Below, piece by piece: positions 44,274 to 53,382 of a DNA stretch of 64,000 bases. The DNA comes from Streptomyces tuirus. GTDB taxonomy: Bacteria > Actinomycetota > Actinomycetes > Streptomycetales > Streptomycetaceae. The translations under genes and the position numbers were made by a program. The stretch lies in contig NZ_AP023439.1 in NCBI RefSeq assembly GCF_014701095.1, forward strand, positions 7,056,001-7,120,000. The letters are read 5' to 3'. Each line of letters begins with the position of its first letter. Position 1 is the stretch's first letter. Below the pieces are notes generated by a model. That model saw only the letters and a list, made by a program, of their open reading frames with translations, ran no database searches and had not been told where the DNA came from.

Positions 44274-45851
44274 ATGACCGCACCCGAGGCACCCCGCGCA
44301 CACCGGACCTACGACGCCGTCATCGTGGGCGGCGGCCACAACGGCCTGGTGGCCGCCGCCTATCTGGCCCGGGCCGGCCGCTCCGTGCTCGTCCTGGAGC
44401 GGCTGGACCACACGGGCGGCGCGGCGGTGTCCACCCGGCCCTTCGCCGGTGTCGACGCCCGGCTGTCCCGCTACTCGTACCTGGTCAGCCTGCTGCCCAG
44501 GAAGATCGTCCGGGACCTCGACCTGGACTTCCGGGTGCGCACCCGTACCGTCTCCTCCTACACCCCCGCCGAACGCGGCGGCAGGCCCACCGGACTCCTC
44601 GTCGGCGGCGGCGAACGGCGCACCCGGGAGGCGTTCGCCCGGCTCACCGGCTCCGACCGCGAGTTCCGGGCCTGGCAGGAGTTCTACGGCATGACCGGCC
44701 GCGCCGCCGAGCGGATCTTCCCGACCCTCACCGAACCGCTGCCCACCCGCGAGGCGCTGCGCCGCCGCCTCGACGACGAGGAAGCCTGGCGGGTGCTGTT
44801 CGAGGAACCGATCGGCGTCGCCGTCGAGGAGCGCTTCGCGGACGACCTGGTGCGCGGCGTCGTCCTCACCGACGCACTCATCGGCACCTTCGCCGACGCG
44901 CACGACTCCGCCCTGAGACAGAACCGCTGCTTCCTCTACCACGTGATCGGCGGCGGCACCGGCGACTGGGACGTGCCCGTCGGCGGCATGGGAGCCCTCA
45001 CCGACGCCCTCGCCGACGCCGCCCGCGCGGCGGGCGCCGTCCTCGCGACCGGACACGAGGCGCTGCGCATCGCCACGGACGGCCGGACCGCCGAGGTCAC
45101 CTACCGCACGGCCGACGGCGAAGGCATCGTCGCCGCCCGGCACGTCCTGGTGAACGCCTCCCCGCAGGCCCTGGCCGAGCTGACCGGCGACCCGGCCCCG
45201 CCTCCGGCCGAGGGCGCCCAGCTCAAGGTCAACATGCTGCTGAAGCGGCTGCCGCGGCTGCGCGACGACTCCGTCGACCCGCGCGAGGCCTTCGCCGGCA
45301 CCTTCCACATCGCCGAGGGCTACGAGCAGCTGGCCACCGCCCACGCCCAGGCCGCCGCCGGTCACCTGCCGGCCGCGCCGCCGTCCGAGATCTACTGCCA
45401 CTCGCTCACCGATCCGACCATCCTCGGACCCGACCTGGCCGAGCGGGGCTACCAGACGCTCACCCTCTTCGGCCTGCACACCCCGGCCCGGCTGTTCGAG
45501 CGGGACAACGACGGCGTGCGCGAGGACCTGCTGAAGGCGACCCTCGCCCAGCTCGACGCCCACCTGGCCGAGCCCCTCGCCGACTGCCTGGCCACCGACG
45601 CCGACGGACGCCCCTGCATCGAGGCCAGGACCCCGCTCGACCTGGAGCGGGATCTCGGCCTGCCCGGCGGCAACATCTTCCACCGCGAGCTGAGCTGGCC
45701 CTACGCCCAGGACGGCACCGGCCGCTGGGGCGTGGAGACCGGGCACGCCAACGTGCTGCTGTGCGGGGCGGGCGCGGTACGCGGGGGCGGCGTGAGCGGG
45801 GTGCCGGGACACAACGCGGCGATGGCGGTGCTGGAAAGCGGAAACGACTGA
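44274..45851 (+). CDS. CrtI/PYROXD2-like FAD-dependent oxidoreductase
   Basis: 525 aa. The N-terminal dinucleotide fold is DAVIVGGGHNGLVAAAYLAR (residues about 14-33), continuing to SVLVLERLDHTGGAAVSTRP. The C-terminal FAD segment is GHANVLLCGAGAVRGGGVSG with VPGHNAAMAVLE. The overall pattern is phytoene-desaturase-like, closest in layout to the NAD(P)/FAD oxidoreductases related to human PYROXD2. The substrate is unknown, and no carotenoid synthesis genes are nearby. The start is ATG 44274; a GTG 15 bases upstream is in frame. Confidence 0.85.
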   Translation: MTAPEAPRAHRTYDAVIVGGGHNGLVAAAYLARAGRSVLVLERLDHTGGAAVSTRPFAGVDARLSRYSYLVSLLPRKIVRDLDLDFRVRTRTVSSYTPAERGGRPTGLLVGGGERRTREAFARLTGSDREFRAWQEFYGMTGRAAERIFPTLTEPLPTREALRRRLDDEEAWRVLFEEPIGVAVEERFADDLVRGVVLTDALIGTFADAHDSALRQNRCFLYHVIGGGTGDWDVPVGGMGALTDALADAARAAGAVLATGHEALRIATDGRTAEVTYRTADGEGIVAARHVLVNASPQALAELTGDPAPPPAEGAQLKVNMLLKRLPRLRDDSVDPREAFAGTFHIAEGYEQLATAHAQAAAGHLPAAPPSEIYCHSLTDPTILGPDLAERGYQTLTLFGLHTPARLFERDNDGVREDLLKATLAQLDAHLAEPLADCLATDADGRPCIEARTPLDLERDLGLPGGNIFHRELSWPYAQDGTGRWGVETGHANVLLCGAGAVRGGGVSGVPGHNAAMAVLESGND

Positions 45852-45943
45852 ATCGCACGCCGATCCAGGGGCACTCCGACAGGACGAAGGATCCGTACCC
45901 GCGGCCGCCCCGCGCGGACGGTCGCACCACCCCGGGAGGCCCT

Positions 45944-46135
45944 ATGGCCGAGCTCAGCCCGACCGATCTCCAGAAGGCCCTCAAGGGCATGGACTACCCC
46001 ACGGACAAGCAGCACCTGGTGGAGCGTGCCCGCAGCAACCACGCCGACGAGAAGATCGTCAGGACCCTCGACGGCCTGAAGGAGAGCCGATTCGACGGCC
46101 CCAACGAGGTGCAGAAGGCCGTCTTCAACCAGTGA
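45944..46135 (+). CDS. DUF2795 small protein
   Basis: A 63-aa protein (LSPTDLQKALKGMDYPTDKQ, HLVERARSNHADEKIVRTLD, FDGPNEVQKAVFNQ). This is a typical DUF2795 domain, a small helical module of unknown function common in actinobacteria. CGGGAGG precedes ATG 45944. The stop codon is at the beginning of a 14-bp tandem repeat. Confidence 0.85.
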   Translation: MAELSPTDLQKALKGMDYPTDKQHLVERARSNHADEKIVRTLDGLKESRFDGPNEVQKAVFNQ

Positions 46136-46183
46136 CCCGGAGCCCGTGACCCGGAGCCCGTGACCCGGAGCCCGTGACCCGGT
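46132..46183 (+). repeat. 14-bp tandem repeat beginning at the DUF2795 stop codon
   Basis: GTGACCCGGAGCCC occurs three times exactly (46132-46145, 46146-46159, 46160-46173) and a fourth time partially (46174-46182). Copy one contains the TGA stop of the preceding gene. The fourth unit leads into a hairpin. Confidence 0.88.
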
Positions 46184-46196
46184 CCTGAACCGGGTC
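46176..46196. terminator. Hairpin between convergent DUF2795 and serine hydrolase genes
   Basis: GACCCGGT (46176-46183) pairs perfectly with ACCGGGTC (46189-46196) across a 5-nt loop. It lies between two converging stops, so it could serve both. Confidence 0.55.
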
Positions 46197-46217
46197 CCGG
46201 TCCCGGGTCCGTCCGTC

Positions 46218-47996
46218 TCAGTCGGCCGACGGCGTCCAGCCCACCGCTTCGATCCGCGCCGCGTCCGCCGGGTGTGCCTCGTCGAACAGGACGCCGCCGG
46301 CCGCCGTCACGCGCGGCGCGTCCACGTAGCAGCCGCGGCCCACGTACAGCCGGTCCGTCGTGTACCGCCAGCGCAGCGTCAGAGCCCGGGCGGCGGGGAG
46401 GCCGGCGGTGAGCCGGTGCCAGACGCGGCCGGACCAGCCGGTGACCGAGCCCGAGGGGTGCTGCTCGGGCTCCTGGCCGCGGCGGGAGGTCGTGAAGGGC
46501 ACCGGCTGCCAGGTCGTGCCGCCGTCGGTGGTGGCCTCCAGGACCAGTACGTCGGCGTTCGGCTCGGTGTCCCACCACAGCGCGCAGCTCAGCCGCGCAC
46601 CCCCGGAGGTGGTGTCGAGCGCGGGGAGGGTGAGCGTCGCCGTCGTGGCGACCGCCATTCCGGAGAACCAGGCCGTGCGGCCCCGCGCGGGACGCACCGG
46701 CACGGCCCGTGCCAGGTGGTTCGCGGCGGCCACCCGCGGTGCCGAGCCGGAACGCCAACTGCGCATCGGGTGCACGGAGTTGCCGAGCACCACGAGGAAC
46801 GAGTCGGTCGTCGGATCGAGCACCAGCGAGGTGCCCGTGAAGCCGGTGTGCCCGGCGGTGCGCGGCGTGGCCATCGCGCCCATGTACCAGTGCTGGTAGA
46901 GCTCGAAGCCGAGGCCGTGCTCGTCACCGGGGAAGGCGGTGTTGAAGTCGGTGAACAGCAGCTCCACCGACTCCGGTTTCAGGATCCGCTCCCGTCCGTA
47001 GACACCGCCGTTGAGCAGCGTACGGCCGAGGACCGCCAGGTCCCACGCGTCGGAGAAGACGCCCGCGTGACCCGCGACGCCGCCCAGGCTGAAGGCGTTC
47101 TCGTCGTGCACCTCGCCCCACACCAGGCCCCGGTCCAGGCCGGACCACGGGGCCCGCGCGTCCTCGGTGGCCGCGACCTTGGGCCGCCAGGACGCGGGCG
47201 GGTTGTAGCGGGTGCGGCGCAGGCCGAGCGGCGCGGTGATCTCGTCCGGGAGCAGGACGTCCAGGGCGCGGCCCGTGATCCGTTCCAGCACGAGCTGGAG
47301 CGTGATGAGGTTCAGGTCCGAGTACAGATACGCCGTGCCGGGCGCGCTGACGGGCTGCTCGTTCCAGATGAGCTGGAGCTTCTCCTCGTACGTCGGCGCG
47401 CTGTACAGCGGGATCCAGGCGCGGAAGCCCGAGGTGTGGGTGAGCAGTTGACGGATCGTGATGTCCTGCTTGCCCGCGCGGGAGAAGTCCGGCAGGTACG
47501 AGGCGACCCTCGCCTCCAGCTCCAGCGCGCCCCGCTCGATCTGCTGCACGGCGAGGATCGAGGTGAACAGCTTCGACACCGACGCCAGGTCGAACACGGT
47601 GTCCTCGGCCATCGGGATCTGCTCGCCGGGCGGGAACTCGACGCCGGTGTCGGTCTTCTCGTCGTAGGCCCGGTAGCGCACCGCCATGCCGATGGGCCGG
47701 TGCAGGGCGACCGTGCCGCCGCGTCCGGCGAGCAGGACGGCGCCGGCGTACCAGGGGTGCTTGGGGGAGGGGGCGAGGAACGCCTCCGCGTCGGTGACGA
47801 GCCGGCGCAGGTGGGAGGAGAGCAGTCCGGCGCGTGCGGCGGAACCGTGCCGCAGGGTGGGGTGGTGGTTGGCCGCCGGGGAGGCCTCGGCGGGCCCGGC
47901 GGGCAGCGGGGCGAGTGCGAGCGCACCGCCCAGGGCCAGTCCCGCTCTGCCCAGTTGACGCCGGGTCAGTTCGCCGCTCGCCGCTTCGTCGGTCAC
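46218..47996 (-). CDS. Tat-exported serine beta-lactamase-family hydrolase
   Basis: 592 aa. The N-terminus has a twin-arginine signal (RRQLGRAGLALGGALALAP) ending near AEASPA. The serine-hydrolase core contains SVSK in FDLASVSKLFTSILAV (nucleophile Ser with Lys), YSDLN as the YXN-like motif, and HTGFTGTSLVLDP as the third motif. About 150 C-terminal residues form a beta-rich domain (TATLTLPALDTTSGGARLSC). The family covers class C beta-lactamase-like esterases, peptidases and transpeptidase-like enzymes; the substrate is unknown. GTG 47996 is chosen because AAGGGG is 9 nt upstream and it gives a proper Tat signal. It is divergent from the nitronate monooxygenase gene. Confidence 0.85.
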   Translation of the reverse strand: MTDEAASGELTRRQLGRAGLALGGALALAPLPAGPAEASPAANHHPTLRHGSAARAGLLSSHLRRLVTDAEAFLAPSPKHPWYAGAVLLAGRGGTVALHRPIGMAVRYRAYDEKTDTGVEFPPGEQIPMAEDTVFDLASVSKLFTSILAVQQIERGALELEARVASYLPDFSRAGKQDITIRQLLTHTSGFRAWIPLYSAPTYEEKLQLIWNEQPVSAPGTAYLYSDLNLITLQLVLERITGRALDVLLPDEITAPLGLRRTRYNPPASWRPKVAATEDARAPWSGLDRGLVWGEVHDENAFSLGGVAGHAGVFSDAWDLAVLGRTLLNGGVYGRERILKPESVELLFTDFNTAFPGDEHGLGFELYQHWYMGAMATPRTAGHTGFTGTSLVLDPTTDSFLVVLGNSVHPMRSWRSGSAPRVAAANHLARAVPVRPARGRTAWFSGMAVATTATLTLPALDTTSGGARLSCALWWDTEPNADVLVLEATTDGGTTWQPVPFTTSRRGQEPEQHPSGSVTGWSGRVWHRLTAGLPAARALTLRWRYTTDRLYVGRGCYVDAPRVTAAGGVLFDEAHPADAARIEAVGWTPSAD

Positions 47997-48096
47997 CGGG
48001 TACCCCTTCGCCTCTGCCTGCTCGTCTGTCCCATGAAGTATGTCCGCCGGCGGCCTCCGCCCATAGACCGCACGCGTCAACCGACCGAGCCGTGAA

Positions 48097-48113
48097 TCTG
48101 ACGGAGCATCAGA
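48097..48113. promoter_or_regulatory. TCTGAC-N5-ATCAGA operator before the nitronate monooxygenase gene
   Basis: TCTGAC GGAGC ATCAGA, a 17-bp inverted repeat (one central mismatch pair), ends 42 nt before the ATG at 48156. The context AATCTGAC...TCAGA followed by GAAACCCTT is nearly the same at 58774-58800, arguing for one shared TetR-type regulator. Confidence 0.7.
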
Positions 48114-48155
48114 GAAACCCTTCCGTCCTCCGGGGGACTCCGGCATCCTGCGCCC

Positions 48156-49268
48156 ATGCAGACGGAGCTGAGCCGGCAACTGGGAATCGAGCACGCCGTC
48201 TTCGGCTTCACGCCGTTCCCGGCCGTCGCCGCGGCCATCAGCCGGGCCGGCGGCTTCGGCGTGCTCGGCGCGGTCCGCTACACCGACCCCGACGAGCTCA
48301 CCCGCGACCTGGACTGGATCGAGGCACACGTCGGCGGCCGGCCGTACGGCCTGGACGTCGTGATGCCGGCGAAGAAGGTCGAGGGCGTGACGGAAGCCGA
48401 TGTCGAGGCGATGATCCCCGAAGGGCACCGGCAGTTCGTCCGGGACACCCTCGCCAAGCACGGCGTGCCCGAACTCGCCGAGGGCGAGGCGGCCGGCTGG
48501 CGCATCACCGGCTGGATGGAGCAGGTCGCCCGGAGCCAGCTGGACGTCGCCTTCGACTACCCGATCCGGCTCCTCGCCAACGCCCTCGGCTCCCCGCCCG
48601 CCGACGTCATCGCCCGCGCCCACGACCGGAACGTCCTCGTCGCCGCACTCGCGGGCAGCGCCCGGCACGCCCGCAAGCACCGGGACGCCGGGATCGACAT
48701 CGTCGTGGCGCAGGGCTACGAGGCGGGCGGCCACACCGGCGAGATCGCCTCCATGGTGCTCACCCCCGAGGTCGTCGACGCCGTCGCCCCGATGCCCGTC
48801 CTGGCCGCCGGCGGCATCGGCAGCGGCCAGCAGGTGGCCGCAGCGCTCACCCTAGGCGCCCAAGGGGTGTGGCTCGGCTCCATGTGGCTGACCACCACGG
48901 AAGCGGACCTCCACTCACCCGCCCTGACCCGCAAACTCCTCGCGGCCGGCTCCGGCGACACCGTCCGCTCCCGCGCCCTGACCGGCAAGCCGGCACGCCA
49001 GCTGCGCACCGAGTGGACCGATGCCTGGGACGACCCGGCCGGGCCCGGCACTCTGCCCATGCCCCTGCAAGGGCTGCTGGTCGCCGAGGCCGTCTCGCGC
49101 ATCCAGAAGTACGAGGTCGGCCCGCTGCTCGGCACCCCGGTCGGGCAGATCGTCGGCCGGATGAACAGCGAACGCAGTGTCCAGGCCGTCTTCGACGACC
49201 TCACCCGCGGCTTCGAGCAGGCCGTGGACCGCGTCAACCGCATCGCCGGAAGGAGCGGACAGTCGTGA
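48156..49268 (+). CDS. Nitronate monooxygenase / 2-nitropropane dioxygenase family FMN enzyme
   Basis: A 370-aa TIM-barrel flavoprotein (HAVFGFTPFPAVAAAISRAG, GFGVLGAVRYTDPDEL, DIVVAQGYEAGGHTGEIASM, VLAAGGIGSGQQVAAALTLG, AQGVWLGSMWLTT). The GYEAGGH motif and phosphate-binding GGIGSG are conserved in this family. In actinobacterial fatty acid or steroid clusters such proteins are common, but the true substrate is seldom nitronate. The gene overlaps the acyl-CoA synthetase by four bases (GTGA), so they are co-translated. A TCTGAC-N5-ATCAGA operator lies 42 nt upstream. Confidence 0.85.
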   Translation: MQTELSRQLGIEHAVFGFTPFPAVAAAISRAGGFGVLGAVRYTDPDELTRDLDWIEAHVGGRPYGLDVVMPAKKVEGVTEADVEAMIPEGHRQFVRDTLAKHGVPELAEGEAAGWRITGWMEQVARSQLDVAFDYPIRLLANALGSPPADVIARAHDRNVLVAALAGSARHARKHRDAGIDIVVAQGYEAGGHTGEIASMVLTPEVVDAVAPMPVLAAGGIGSGQQVAAALTLGAQGVWLGSMWLTTTEADLHSPALTRKLLAAGSGDTVRSRALTGKPARQLRTEWTDAWDDPAGPGTLPMPLQGLLVAEAVSRIQKYEVGPLLGTPVGQIVGRMNSERSVQAVFDDLTRGFEQAVDRVNRIAGRSGQS

Positions 49269-50815
49269 GCACACCCCCCGTGGGCTTCTGGGCCCAGGCC
49301 GCACAGCACCCCGCCAGGAAGGTGCTCGTCGCACCCGACGGCGAGGAGTGGACCGCCGGACGTCTGCACGCCGCCGCCAACCGGCTCGTGCACGGCCTGC
49401 GCGACGCCGGGCTGCGACGAGGCGACACCTTCGCCGTGGTCCTGCCCAACGGTGTCGAGTTCCTCACCGCCTATCTCGCGGCCAGCCAGGCCGGGTTCTA
49501 CCTCGTCCCCGTCAACCACCACCTGGTCGGACCGGAGATCGCCTGGATCGTCTCCGACTCCGGCGCCAAGGTGCTCCTCGCCCACGAGCGCTTCGCCGGC
49601 GCGGCCCGCGCCGCCGCCGACGAGGCCGGTCTGCCGGGCACCCACCGGTATGCCGTGGGCACGGCCGAGGGATTCCGCCCGTACGCCGAACTCCTCGACG
49701 CACAGCCCGAGTCGGCGCCCGCTGACCGCACCCTCGGCTGGGTCATGAACTACACCTCGGGCACCACCGGCCGCCCCCGAGGCATCCGCCGCCCGCTGCC
49801 CGGCAAACCGCCGGAGGAGGCCTACCTCGGCGGCTTCCTCGGCATCTTCGGCATCCGGCCGTTCGACGACAACGTGCACCTGGTGTGCTCGCCGCTCTAC
49901 CACACGGCCGTCCTGCAGTTCGCCGGCGCGTCCCTGCACATCGGCCACCGGCTGGTCCTGATGGACAAGTGGATGCCCCAGGAGATGCTCCGCCTCATCG
50001 ACGCCCACGGCTGCACCCACACCCATATGGTCCCCACCCAGTTCCACCGCCTGCTGGCGCTGCCCGGCGAGGTGAAGGACCGCTACGACGTCTCCTCCAT
50101 GCGGCACGCCATCCACGGGGCCGCCCCGTGCCCCGACCATGTGAAGCGGGCGATGCTCGACTGGTGGGGGCCCTGTGTGGAGGAGTACTACGCGGCCAGC
50201 GAGGGCGGCGGCGCCTTCGCCACCGCCGAGGACTGGCTGAAGAAGCCCGGCACCGTCGGCAAGGCCTGGCCCATCAGCGAGCTCGCGATCTACGACGACG
50301 ACGGCAACCGGCTGCCGCCCGGTGAACTCGGCACCGTCTACATGAAGATGAACACCGGCGGCTTCGCGTACCACAAGGACGAGGCCAAGACCCGAAAGAA
50401 CCGCATCGGAGACTTCTTCACCGTCGGCGACCTCGGACACCTCGACGAGGACGGCTACCTCTTCCTGCGCGACCGCAAGATCGACCTCATCATCTCCGGC
50501 GGGGTCAACATCTACCCGGCCGAGATCGAATCGGCCCTGCTCGCCCACCCGGCCGTCGCGGACGCCGCCGTCTTCGGCATCCCGCACGACGACTGGGGCG
50601 AGGAGGTCAAGGCGGTCGTGGAACCGGACCCCGGACACCGGCCCGGACCCGCCCTCGCGGCCGGCCTCCTCGACCACTGCGCCCACCGGCTCGCCGGGTA
50701 CAAGCGGCCCAGATCCGTCGACTTCATCGCCGAGATGCCCCGCGACCCCAACGGCAAGCTGTACAAGCGGCGGCTGCGGGAGCCGTACTGGCAGGGCCGG
50801 ACGCGACCGGTGTGA
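49265..50815 (+). CDS. Acyl-CoA synthetase (FadD4-like, AMP-forming)
   Basis: 516 aa, ANL superfamily. The phosphate loop is MNYTSGTTGRPRGIRRP, the adenine/acyl site YYAASEGGGAFAT, and the hinge motifs VGDLGHLDEDGYLFLRDRKI, ISGGVNIYPAEIESALLAHP and DPNGKLYKRRLRE with the catalytic Lys. The GRPRG(I/V)RR loop and the EGGGAFA motif resemble the mycobacterial FadD4 group. It would activate a carboxylic acid, possibly steroid-derived, to its CoA thioester. GTG 49265 overlaps the stop of the nitronate monooxygenase gene; the acid cannot be told from sequence. Confidence 0.88.
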   Translation: MSTPPVGFWAQAAQHPARKVLVAPDGEEWTAGRLHAAANRLVHGLRDAGLRRGDTFAVVLPNGVEFLTAYLAASQAGFYLVPVNHHLVGPEIAWIVSDSGAKVLLAHERFAGAARAAADEAGLPGTHRYAVGTAEGFRPYAELLDAQPESAPADRTLGWVMNYTSGTTGRPRGIRRPLPGKPPEEAYLGGFLGIFGIRPFDDNVHLVCSPLYHTAVLQFAGASLHIGHRLVLMDKWMPQEMLRLIDAHGCTHTHMVPTQFHRLLALPGEVKDRYDVSSMRHAIHGAAPCPDHVKRAMLDWWGPCVEEYYAASEGGGAFATAEDWLKKPGTVGKAWPISELAIYDDDGNRLPPGELGTVYMKMNTGGFAYHKDEAKTRKNRIGDFFTVGDLGHLDEDGYLFLRDRKIDLIISGGVNIYPAEIESALLAHPAVADAAVFGIPHDDWGEEVKAVVEPDPGHRPGPALAAGLLDHCAHRLAGYKRPRSVDFIAEMPRDPNGKLYKRRLREPYWQGRTRPV

Positions 50816-50853
50816 GGCGGCGGCTGATGTACGGCTCCCGCCGGGCCTGACCG

Positions 50854-50882
50854 GGGGTGCCGCCCTCACAGGGCGGCACCCC
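50854..50882. terminator. Bidirectional 12-bp hairpin between convergent fadD and acylase genes
   Basis: GGGGTGCCGCCC (50854-50865) pairs perfectly with GGGCGGCACCCC (50871-50882) across a 5-nt loop. It lies between the two stops at 50815 and 50893. Confidence 0.8.
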
Positions 50883-50892
50883 GCGCCCCGTG

Positions 50893-53319
50893 TCAGCGGC
50901 GCTCGTGCACCCGCAGGACCTTCAGCTCCGGCGAGGACAGGATGTCCTTCTCGCAGAAGCGCGACGCCACCCACTTCTCACCGGAGAACAGCCGCGTCTG
51001 ATCGGCGAAGTGCGGCGACTCGGGGTTCGACGACTGGGCGTACGTCAGCAGCGTGCGCGCCACCGGGCAGCGGCTGCCGTCCCAGCCGACCGCCTGCAGA
51101 TGGCTGGTTCCGAACGGCACCTCCGTGTAGCCGCCGGAGGCCGCGTCCCACGCCGGCTCGATCACGTTCCACACACCGAGCCGGCCCGCGCCGCCCGGCA
51201 CCGGCAGGCGCTGCCCGTCGCGGACGACGAACTGGTGCGCGCCGAGCGGCGCGTCGAGCGCGATCCCCGCGCCCCGCAGCTCGGCGACCGTGTCGGCGAG
51301 GGCCGTGGGGAGACCGGGTGCGTCCGTGTTCAGGGTGTTCGGGGTACGGACCGGGTCCGCCGCCGAGAACGGCACCTTCCACAACCGGTCGGCCGGCACC
51401 GCCTGTTCGAGCCTGCGCCAGAACCGGTCGAAGAGCAGCGCTCCCCGGCTGCCGGTGTCCATGGTGCGGTCCCACGTCTTCAGCACGCCGCAGGCGGCGG
51501 ACACATCGACGGCCTTGCCGTCGCTGCCCGTCGCCGTACCGCCGGGCAGCGCGGCGCACGCCCGTGCCACGTCGGCGGCGGCGAGATCACCCGCGGGCAC
51601 CCGGTTGGCGAACTGCTGCCGTTGCAGGTCCCCTACGGTCAGGTTGCCGCGGTCCGCCATCGCCGCCACGTCCTCGATCGCGCCGCGGGTGCGCAGCCCG
51701 AGCTGTGTGCCCACCGTGCCGAAGATCCGCTCGTATCCGGTGAGCGGCCGGTCGGCGTTGGTCATCCACGCGGTGCCGTTGGAGTTCTCCACGTAGGGGG
51801 CGTCCTTCAGCGTCGGCATCCTTGCCGGCCCGAAGATCCCCGGCACGACGGCGCCGGGGTCGCTGCCGAGCGCGCAGTCGCCGCGCGAGCCGTCGAGGAT
51901 CGCGATCCCGGACGCCGGGTAGGTCGTCCTGCCGAGTTCCGTCGAGCAGCGCCCGGCCAACTCGTCGGTGATGCGGGGGAGTACCTGGGACTGGGTGTAG
52001 AGGGAGTGCCCCGCGCGGTCGGCGGCGATCGTGTTCACCCAGGGGATGCCCTGGTGCCGGTCGAGGGAGGCGAGGACGTCGCCCGTGCCGCGTGCCTTGC
52101 TGAAGCCGAGCGAGGTGTCGGCGAAGCGCAGGTTCGCGGCGTTCGGGTCGTTGAGGGCGTACGCCGTCTTCCCGGTCCACAGCAGCGGGACCTGGGAGCT
52201 GAGGGAGGTGACGACGGGGCCGTAGCGGGTCCACCACTGGGTGCGGGTGACCGGTGCGCCGTCCTTCACGGCGACCGTCACCGTCCGCTTCTTCATGCGT
52301 TCCGGCCTGCCGTCGACGAGGTACGTCGTGGGATCGGCCGGATCGAGCGTCAGCCGGTGGAAGTTGGCCGGGATGCCGGTGGAGACGGTGTGGCTCCACG
52401 CCACATGTGCGTTGAACCCGATGGAGATCGCCGGCGTGCCGAGCAGTGAGCCGCCGGAGACGTTCAGCTCGCCCGGGATCGTCTGCTGCGACTGCCAGAA
52501 GCGGCGGCCGCCGTCCCACGGGTAGTGCGGGTTGCCCAGTAGCAGGCCACGGCCGCCCGCCGTCGTGTCACCGCGGAAGGCGACCGCGTTGGAGCCCATG
52601 CCGGGGTCGCCCCACAGCTCGTCCGCCGCCTTCGCCACCGCCTTCGCACCCGGCGTGCGGACGGACGGAGCGCCGGAGGCGGCCGTGCCCCCGGCCGGAG
52701 GCTGCGCGGCCGTGATCGTGTCCACGAACCGCCCCTCACCGGAGATCGAGGCGATGGCCAGACCACGGGCCGCCACGTCCAGCTCGGTGACCGGCCGGAC
52801 CCAGGAGGCGCCCGCACAGGCCGGGTCCGTGACCTTCTTCTGCCTCAGCCACGCGTTGTAACCGGCGGCCCAGCCCCGCATCATGCTGCGGACCTCACGG
52901 CTCGGCCCCACGGGTGCCCGCTCGGCCAGCAGCTTCTCCAGGGTGCCGCTCTCACGGACCCCGCGGAAGTACAGGTCGCTGGCGAGGTTCGTCCTGGCCG
53001 CCGAGAGGTCGCCCCCGGCGGGCGCGTCGGCCCCGAAGTACCGGGACCGTTCGCCCCGCAGGGTCACGAAGCCGTCGGCGAGCGTGCACACCTCGTCGGC
53101 GGCCTGCGCCCAGCCCGTACCGAAGCCCAGGTCCGCGTAGTTCTTCGCGAGGATGTGCGGAATGCCGTACTCGGTGTAGCGGATGACGGCGGACAGGCCG
53201 TCGCGGGACGGGTGCTGCTCTGCTCGCTGTCCGGTCGTGGCGGCCGCCGCGGGTAACGCCGACGCGGCGGTGACCAGGGCCGTGGCCCCGAGAACAAGTC
53301 GTCTCAGACGACTGCGCAT
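50893..53319 (-). CDS. Secreted penicillin-acylase-family Ntn amidohydrolase (AHL/lipopeptide acylase type)
   Basis: 808 aa. A signal peptide (RLRRLVLGATALVTAASALP, then AAA) leads into the alpha-subunit (YTEYGIPHILAKNYADLGFG, GWAQAADEVCTLADGFVTLR). The autoproteolytic junction is DPGMGSNAVAFRG, where Ser243 would become the N-terminal nucleophile of the beta-subunit. Beta-subunit motifs LLLGNPHYPWDGGRRFWQSQ, FNAHVAWSHTVSTG and ENSNGTAWMTNAD follow. The size and motifs match the Streptomyces/Actinoplanes acylases acting on N-acyl-homoserine lactones and lipopeptide antibiotics (AhlM, aculeacin A acylase) rather than penicillin G acylase. ATG 53319 is used, with GGAGGG 4 nt upstream. Confidence 0.88.
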   Translation of the reverse strand: MRSRLRRLVLGATALVTAASALPAAAATTGQRAEQHPSRDGLSAVIRYTEYGIPHILAKNYADLGFGTGWAQAADEVCTLADGFVTLRGERSRYFGADAPAGGDLSAARTNLASDLYFRGVRESGTLEKLLAERAPVGPSREVRSMMRGWAAGYNAWLRQKKVTDPACAGASWVRPVTELDVAARGLAIASISGEGRFVDTITAAQPPAGGTAASGAPSVRTPGAKAVAKAADELWGDPGMGSNAVAFRGDTTAGGRGLLLGNPHYPWDGGRRFWQSQQTIPGELNVSGGSLLGTPAISIGFNAHVAWSHTVSTGIPANFHRLTLDPADPTTYLVDGRPERMKKRTVTVAVKDGAPVTRTQWWTRYGPVVTSLSSQVPLLWTGKTAYALNDPNAANLRFADTSLGFSKARGTGDVLASLDRHQGIPWVNTIAADRAGHSLYTQSQVLPRITDELAGRCSTELGRTTYPASGIAILDGSRGDCALGSDPGAVVPGIFGPARMPTLKDAPYVENSNGTAWMTNADRPLTGYERIFGTVGTQLGLRTRGAIEDVAAMADRGNLTVGDLQRQQFANRVPAGDLAAADVARACAALPGGTATGSDGKAVDVSAACGVLKTWDRTMDTGSRGALLFDRFWRRLEQAVPADRLWKVPFSAADPVRTPNTLNTDAPGLPTALADTVAELRGAGIALDAPLGAHQFVVRDGQRLPVPGGAGRLGVWNVIEPAWDAASGGYTEVPFGTSHLQAVGWDGSRCPVARTLLTYAQSSNPESPHFADQTRLFSGEKWVASRFCEKDILSSPELKVLRVHERR

Positions 53320-53372
53320 CGTGCCCTCCAACATCGTCGAGGGAAAGGAGTGTCGAGTGAACACACCTGAAT

Positions 53373-53382
53373 CGAACGTTCG
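53373..53382. promoter_or_regulatory. CGAACGTTCG palindrome in the divergent acylase/fadD promoter region
   Basis: A perfect 10-bp palindrome lies 54 bp upstream of the acylase start and 150 bp upstream of the acyl-CoA synthetase start. It is in an A/T-richer stretch typical of promoters here, but no family of regulators can be named. Confidence 0.35.

Noticed and set aside
50893..53364. Starting the acylase at the more upstream Met codons (53364 or 53334)
   Set aside because: No ribosome-binding site precedes them and they would place non-signal residues before the signal peptide; ATG 53319 has GGAGGG.
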